Shown: piece after piece, positions 61,586 through 64,000 of the stretch
Position numbering within the stretch: the stretch's first letter is position 1
How the letters are laid out: every line of letters starts with the position of its first letter
DNA from: Micrococcales bacterium KH10
Lineage (GTDB): Bacteria; Actinomycetota; Actinomycetes; Actinomycetales; Cellulomonadaceae
Assembly (NCBI GenBank): GCA_900188465.1
Contig: FZPE01000001.1
Location: 1-64,000, forward strand
Direction: 5' to 3'
Length of the DNA: 64,000 bases
Notes under the pieces: generated by a model
Database searches by the model: none
The model's input: only the letters and a program-made list of their open reading frames with translations
Told to the model about the DNA's origin: nothing
Translations under genes and position numbers: made by a program

Positions 61586-62698
61586 ATGTTCAAACCGAGT
61601 TCGTCGCGACACGCGTTGCGACTCGTCATTGCCGGGGTAGTGGCATTCGTTGTGGGCCTTGGCATGGTCGCCACACCTGCGTCAGCAGCGAAAAAGCCGC
61701 TCAAAGTTTCCTTCTCGGCCAGCAAGTTGGTTTCCCCCGGTGGTACTGCTGTGCTGAAGGGCAAGGTGACGGCGCGGCAATCGAAGAAGTCCGTGCGTAA
61801 GGCGAAAGTGGTTATCCAGCGCAAATCGGGCAAACGGTGGGTCAAGGTTGCCACCGTGCGCACCAACAAAAAAGGCAAGTTCAAGCACCGCGTGCGCAAT
61901 GTGCAGCAAGTTGGAACTTATCGCGCAGTCGCCAAGAAGAAGCAGTTCGCCAAGAAGACATCAAAGACCCGCAAGGCCACAGTGCGGCAGAGCATTTCGC
62001 TAGCATCAACCGGCGCAGCCACCATCACAGCAGGTGACGTGGTCACCGTGACCGGAACGGTGAGCAGCGGACTGCGCAATAAGAAGCTGGTGTTGCAACG
62101 TTCCGACAGCGGCACTTGGATCAACGTGCGTGAAGGCAATGCAGGCTCAGATGGCCGCTTCAGCCTGTCGGGTGCCGTTTACGGAGCGGGTTCAGGACGA
62201 TCCCTCCGTGTCGTAGCACCAGGCAAGAAAACGAATGTGGCGGTCTCGCGTTCCTGGAACGTGGACGTCTATGGGTGGTTCTATCTTGAAGATACCAAGA
62301 TGACGAACTGGTCAAATCTTGGCAGTATCCCGCGTGGACGAGTGGTGTTGTACGGAACGTCTTATCCGAATTCGGTGCGCCTCGAAAATAGGAATAGTGC
62401 TCAATCACGGTGGGCAGAGTTCACCTTAGCGGGTGCATGCACAGATCTGCGGAGTGTGGCAGGTGTTGATGACTCTTCTTCATCAGGCGCAACCATGAGA
62501 CTCGAAGTATTTGCTGACGAGGCCGCAGCCTTGCCTGCATTTGTGAAACGAGTCGGCGATACACCGGCTGAAATCAATGTCCCGATATCTGGTGCGTTCC
62601 GGCTCAAGTTGCAGTCGACATGGCTAAGCGGTGGCAGCGGAAACAGCGGGTACGGTGATCCGCAAGTCCGTTGCCTTTCCCAACCGAACCCGCGCTGA
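61586..62698 (+). CDS. Secreted protein with two Lys-rich Ig-like domains, unknown function
   Basis: The 370-residue exported protein has a signal peptide ending ATPASA-AKK (about 33). Two bacterial Ig-like repeats follow (about 36-125 and 130-215); both have the KRWVKVATVRTNKKGKF / GTWINVREGNAGSDGRF pattern. A C-terminal beta-rich domain (about 225-370, WFYLEDTKMTNWSNLGS and SVRLENRNSAQSRWAEFTL) is unassigned. It resembles NPCBM/lectin-like surface domains only loosely. ATG 61586 follows TAGGAG; the longer frame from 61532 is not needed. Monocistronic, between coaBC and metK. Confidence 0.8.
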   Translation: MFKPSSSRHALRLVIAGVVAFVVGLGMVATPASAAKKPLKVSFSASKLVSPGGTAVLKGKVTARQSKKSVRKAKVVIQRKSGKRWVKVATVRTNKKGKFKHRVRNVQQVGTYRAVAKKKQFAKKTSKTRKATVRQSISLASTGAATITAGDVVTVTGTVSSGLRNKKLVLQRSDSGTWINVREGNAGSDGRFSLSGAVYGAGSGRSLRVVAPGKKTNVAVSRSWNVDVYGWFYLEDTKMTNWSNLGSIPRGRVVLYGTSYPNSVRLENRNSAQSRWAEFTLAGACTDLRSVAGVDDSSSSGATMRLEVFADEAAALPAFVKRVGDTPAEINVPISGAFRLKLQSTWLSGGSGNSGYGDPQVRCLSQPNPR

Positions 62699-62740
62699 CG
62701 CCATCTCCGCAGTCCGTGAGATTGAGTTCGCACATCTAAC

Positions 62741-62778
62741 GGTGGTGTTCGTGCCCAGCATCGGGCGCGGACACCACC
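62741..62778 (+). terminator. Strong terminator after the Ig-like gene
   Basis: A continuous 16-bp stem (62741-62756 with 62763-62778; GGTGGTGT pairs with ACACCACC at the base) closes a hexaloop. Two G-U pairs are included. No T run follows. Confidence 0.8.
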
Positions 62779-62823
62779 GTCTCGCATAGGGGACACTTCC
62801 CGTCCGCAACGTGGACTTAGGCG

Positions 62824-62836
62824 TACCCTTGTTCTC
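62824..62836 (+). promoter_or_regulatory. Putative leaderless -10 box of metK
   Basis: TACCCT (62824-62829) is 7 nt before the metK ATG, with no Shine-Dalgarno. No SAM riboswitch is visible in the 138-nt gap, which is mostly the preceding terminator. Confidence 0.4.
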
Positions 62837-64000
62837 ATGCCCGATGACATGCGCCTGTTTACCTCTGAGTCAGTCACTGAGGGTCACCCAGACAAAATCT
62901 GTGACCAGATCTCGGACGCGATTCTCGACTCGATCATCGAACAAGACCCGGCTGCTCGTGTAGCGGTTGAGACGATGGTGACCACGGGACTCGTTCATGT
63001 CGCAGGAGAGGTGACTACCGAGGCATACGTCGAAATCCCTCAGATCGTACGCAATGTGGTGCGCCGTATCGGATACACCTCCTCTGACATCGGCTTTGAC
63101 GGCTCATCGTGCGGCGTATCGGTATCCATCGGGCAGCAGTCGCCTGATATCGCACAGGGTGTCGATAAATCACTCGAACTGCGCACCGACGGCAGCGAGC
63201 ATGACCAATTCGACTACCAGGGCGCCGGCGACCAAGGCTTGATGTTCGGGTATGCCTGCGATGAGACACCTCAGTTGCTGCCGTTGCCGATCTGGACTGC
63301 TCACCGGCTAGCCGAACGGCTCGCAGTCGTGCGCAAAGAGGGAATCATCGAGGACTTGCGTCCCGACGGCAAGACTCAGGTCACCTTCGCATATGACGGA
63401 GACCGTCCCGTTGCCCTGGACACAGTCGTGCTCTCGACGCAGCACGGACCGGGATGGAGTCAAGAGCTTCTGGCAGCACAGATACGCGAACACGTCATCG
63501 TGCCTGTACTCGCTCAGGTGGAGCTTCCTACAACGGACGCGCAACTGATCATCAACCCCACCGGCACATTCGTCATCGGCGGCCCGCAAGGCGACGCGGG
63601 TTTGACCGGCCGCAAGATCATCGTGGACACCTACGGCGGTGCGGCACGCCATGGCGGGGGAGCCTTCAGCGGAAAGGACCCGTCGAAGGTCGACCGCTCT
63701 GCGGCCTACGCGACACGGTGGGTGGCGAAGAACGTAGTAGCAGCAGGGTTGGCCTCGCGCTGCGAGGTCCAGGTGGCGTACGCCATCGGACGAGCCCACC
63801 CCGTCGGCCTCTACGTCGAGACCTTTGGTACAGCAACTGTCGATGAGGCTGCGATCGTGCAAGCGATCAAAGAGGTGTTCGATCTGCGTCCTGCCGCAAT
63901 CGTGCACGATCTGGATCTGCTACGGCCCATCTACCAGGCTACGGCGGCCTATGGGCACTTTGGACGCGAACTCGACGATTTCACCTGGGAGAACACAGAC
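62837..64000 (+). CDS. metK: S-adenosylmethionine synthetase, truncated by the window end
   Basis: The frame runs open from ATG 62837 to the window edge (388 residues). Only a few residues of a roughly 400-residue enzyme are missing. MetK makes SAM from methionine and ATP. Motifs are [57 protein letters not shown], and [28 protein letters not shown] alternatives are fewer residues downstream (ATG 62849). Confidence 0.97.
   Translation, partial: MPDDMRLFTSESVTEGHPDKICDQISDAILDSIIEQDPAARVAVETMVTTGLVHVAGEVTTEAYVEIPQIVRNVVRRIGYTSSDIGFDGSSCGVSVSIGQQSPDIAQGVDKSLELRTDGSEHDQFDYQGAGDQGLMFGYACDETPQLLPLPIWTAHRLAERLAVVRKEGIIEDLRPDGKTQVTFAYDGDRPVALDTVVLSTQHGPGWSQELLAAQIREHVIVPVLAQVELPTTDAQLIINPTGTFVIGGPQGDAGLTGRKIIVDTYGGAARHGGGAFSGKDPSKVDRSAAYATRWVAKNVVAAGLASRCEVQVAYAIGRAHPVGLYVETFGTATVDEAAIVQAIKEVFDLRPAAIVHDLDLLRPIYQATAAYGHFGRELDDFTWENTD

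Noticed and set aside
62699-62836. SAM riboswitch before metK
   Set aside because: The gap is mainly the preceding terminator hairpin, and -10 to ATG spacing leaves no room for a leader.

Overview
The window is chromosomal DNA from a high-GC Gram-positive bacterium of the Actinomycetota. The evidence is the actinobacterial gene order (alaS-ruvX-mltG-aroE ... aroC-aroK-aroB ... efp-nusB ... pyrR-pyrB-pyrC-carA-carB-pyrF-mihF-gmk-rpoZ-coaBC-metK), the actinobacterial-type integration host factor mihF, a GuaB1-type GMP reductase, and many GTG starts with 4-bp start/stop overlaps. The secreted proteins with lysine-rich Ig-like tails and the type IV pilus cluster inside the aro genes suggest Micrococcales/Actinomycetales-like relatives. 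No genus can be named from sequence alone.

Layout. 1-8.6 kb: the 3' end of a secreted Ig-like protein, guaB1 (minus strand), dxs and a 1425-residue secreted subtilase. 8.6-12.6 kb: aspS, a small membrane protein (minus strand) and rarA. 12.9-16.6 kb: a secreted class A/PAP2 acid phosphatase with a discoidin-like domain. 16.6-18.4 kb: a repeat-rich accessory island, with a 34-bp tandem array, an AbiEi/DUF559-type putative nuclease between two 82-bp direct repeats, a GGGTGC microsatellite and a heptamer array. 18.4-25.5 kb: rpsD, two small envelope-type genes, alaS, ruvX, mltG, aroE.

25.6-39.5 kb: a complete Gram-positive type IV pilus cluster (pilB, pilT, pilC, pilA, three large or minor prepilins, pilD, pilM, pilN, pilO) inserted between aroE and aroC-aroK-aroB. 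Two of the minor prepilins carry long extracellular modules (tandem beta domains plus a discoidin-like domain; ricin-like lectin repeats) and look like pilus-tip adhesins. 42.7-46.5 kb: an ABC exporter (natAB-like, minus strand), aroQ, and a SatD-like gene with its membrane partner. 46.6-49.6 kb: efp, nusB and an acyl-CoA ligase with a 12-fold pentapeptide insertion. 49.7-58.7 kb: the pyrimidine operon, headed by a PyrR-binding hairpin that pairs with the pyrR Shine-Dalgarno. 58.8-64 kb: mihF, gmk (apparent CUG start), rpoZ, coaBC, a secreted Ig-like protein, and metK truncated by the window end.

Together the genes cover isoprenoid, chorismate (all of aroB, aroQ, aroE, aroK, aroC but not aroA), pyrimidine and CoA/SAM synthesis, translation, and a surface programme of pili, protease and phosphatase. 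Themes that cut across the window: apparently leaderless promoters (a TANNNT box 6-7 nt before the start codon) at six genes, long-stem terminators mostly without a U tract, and a basic Ig-like C-terminal module shared by several exported proteins.
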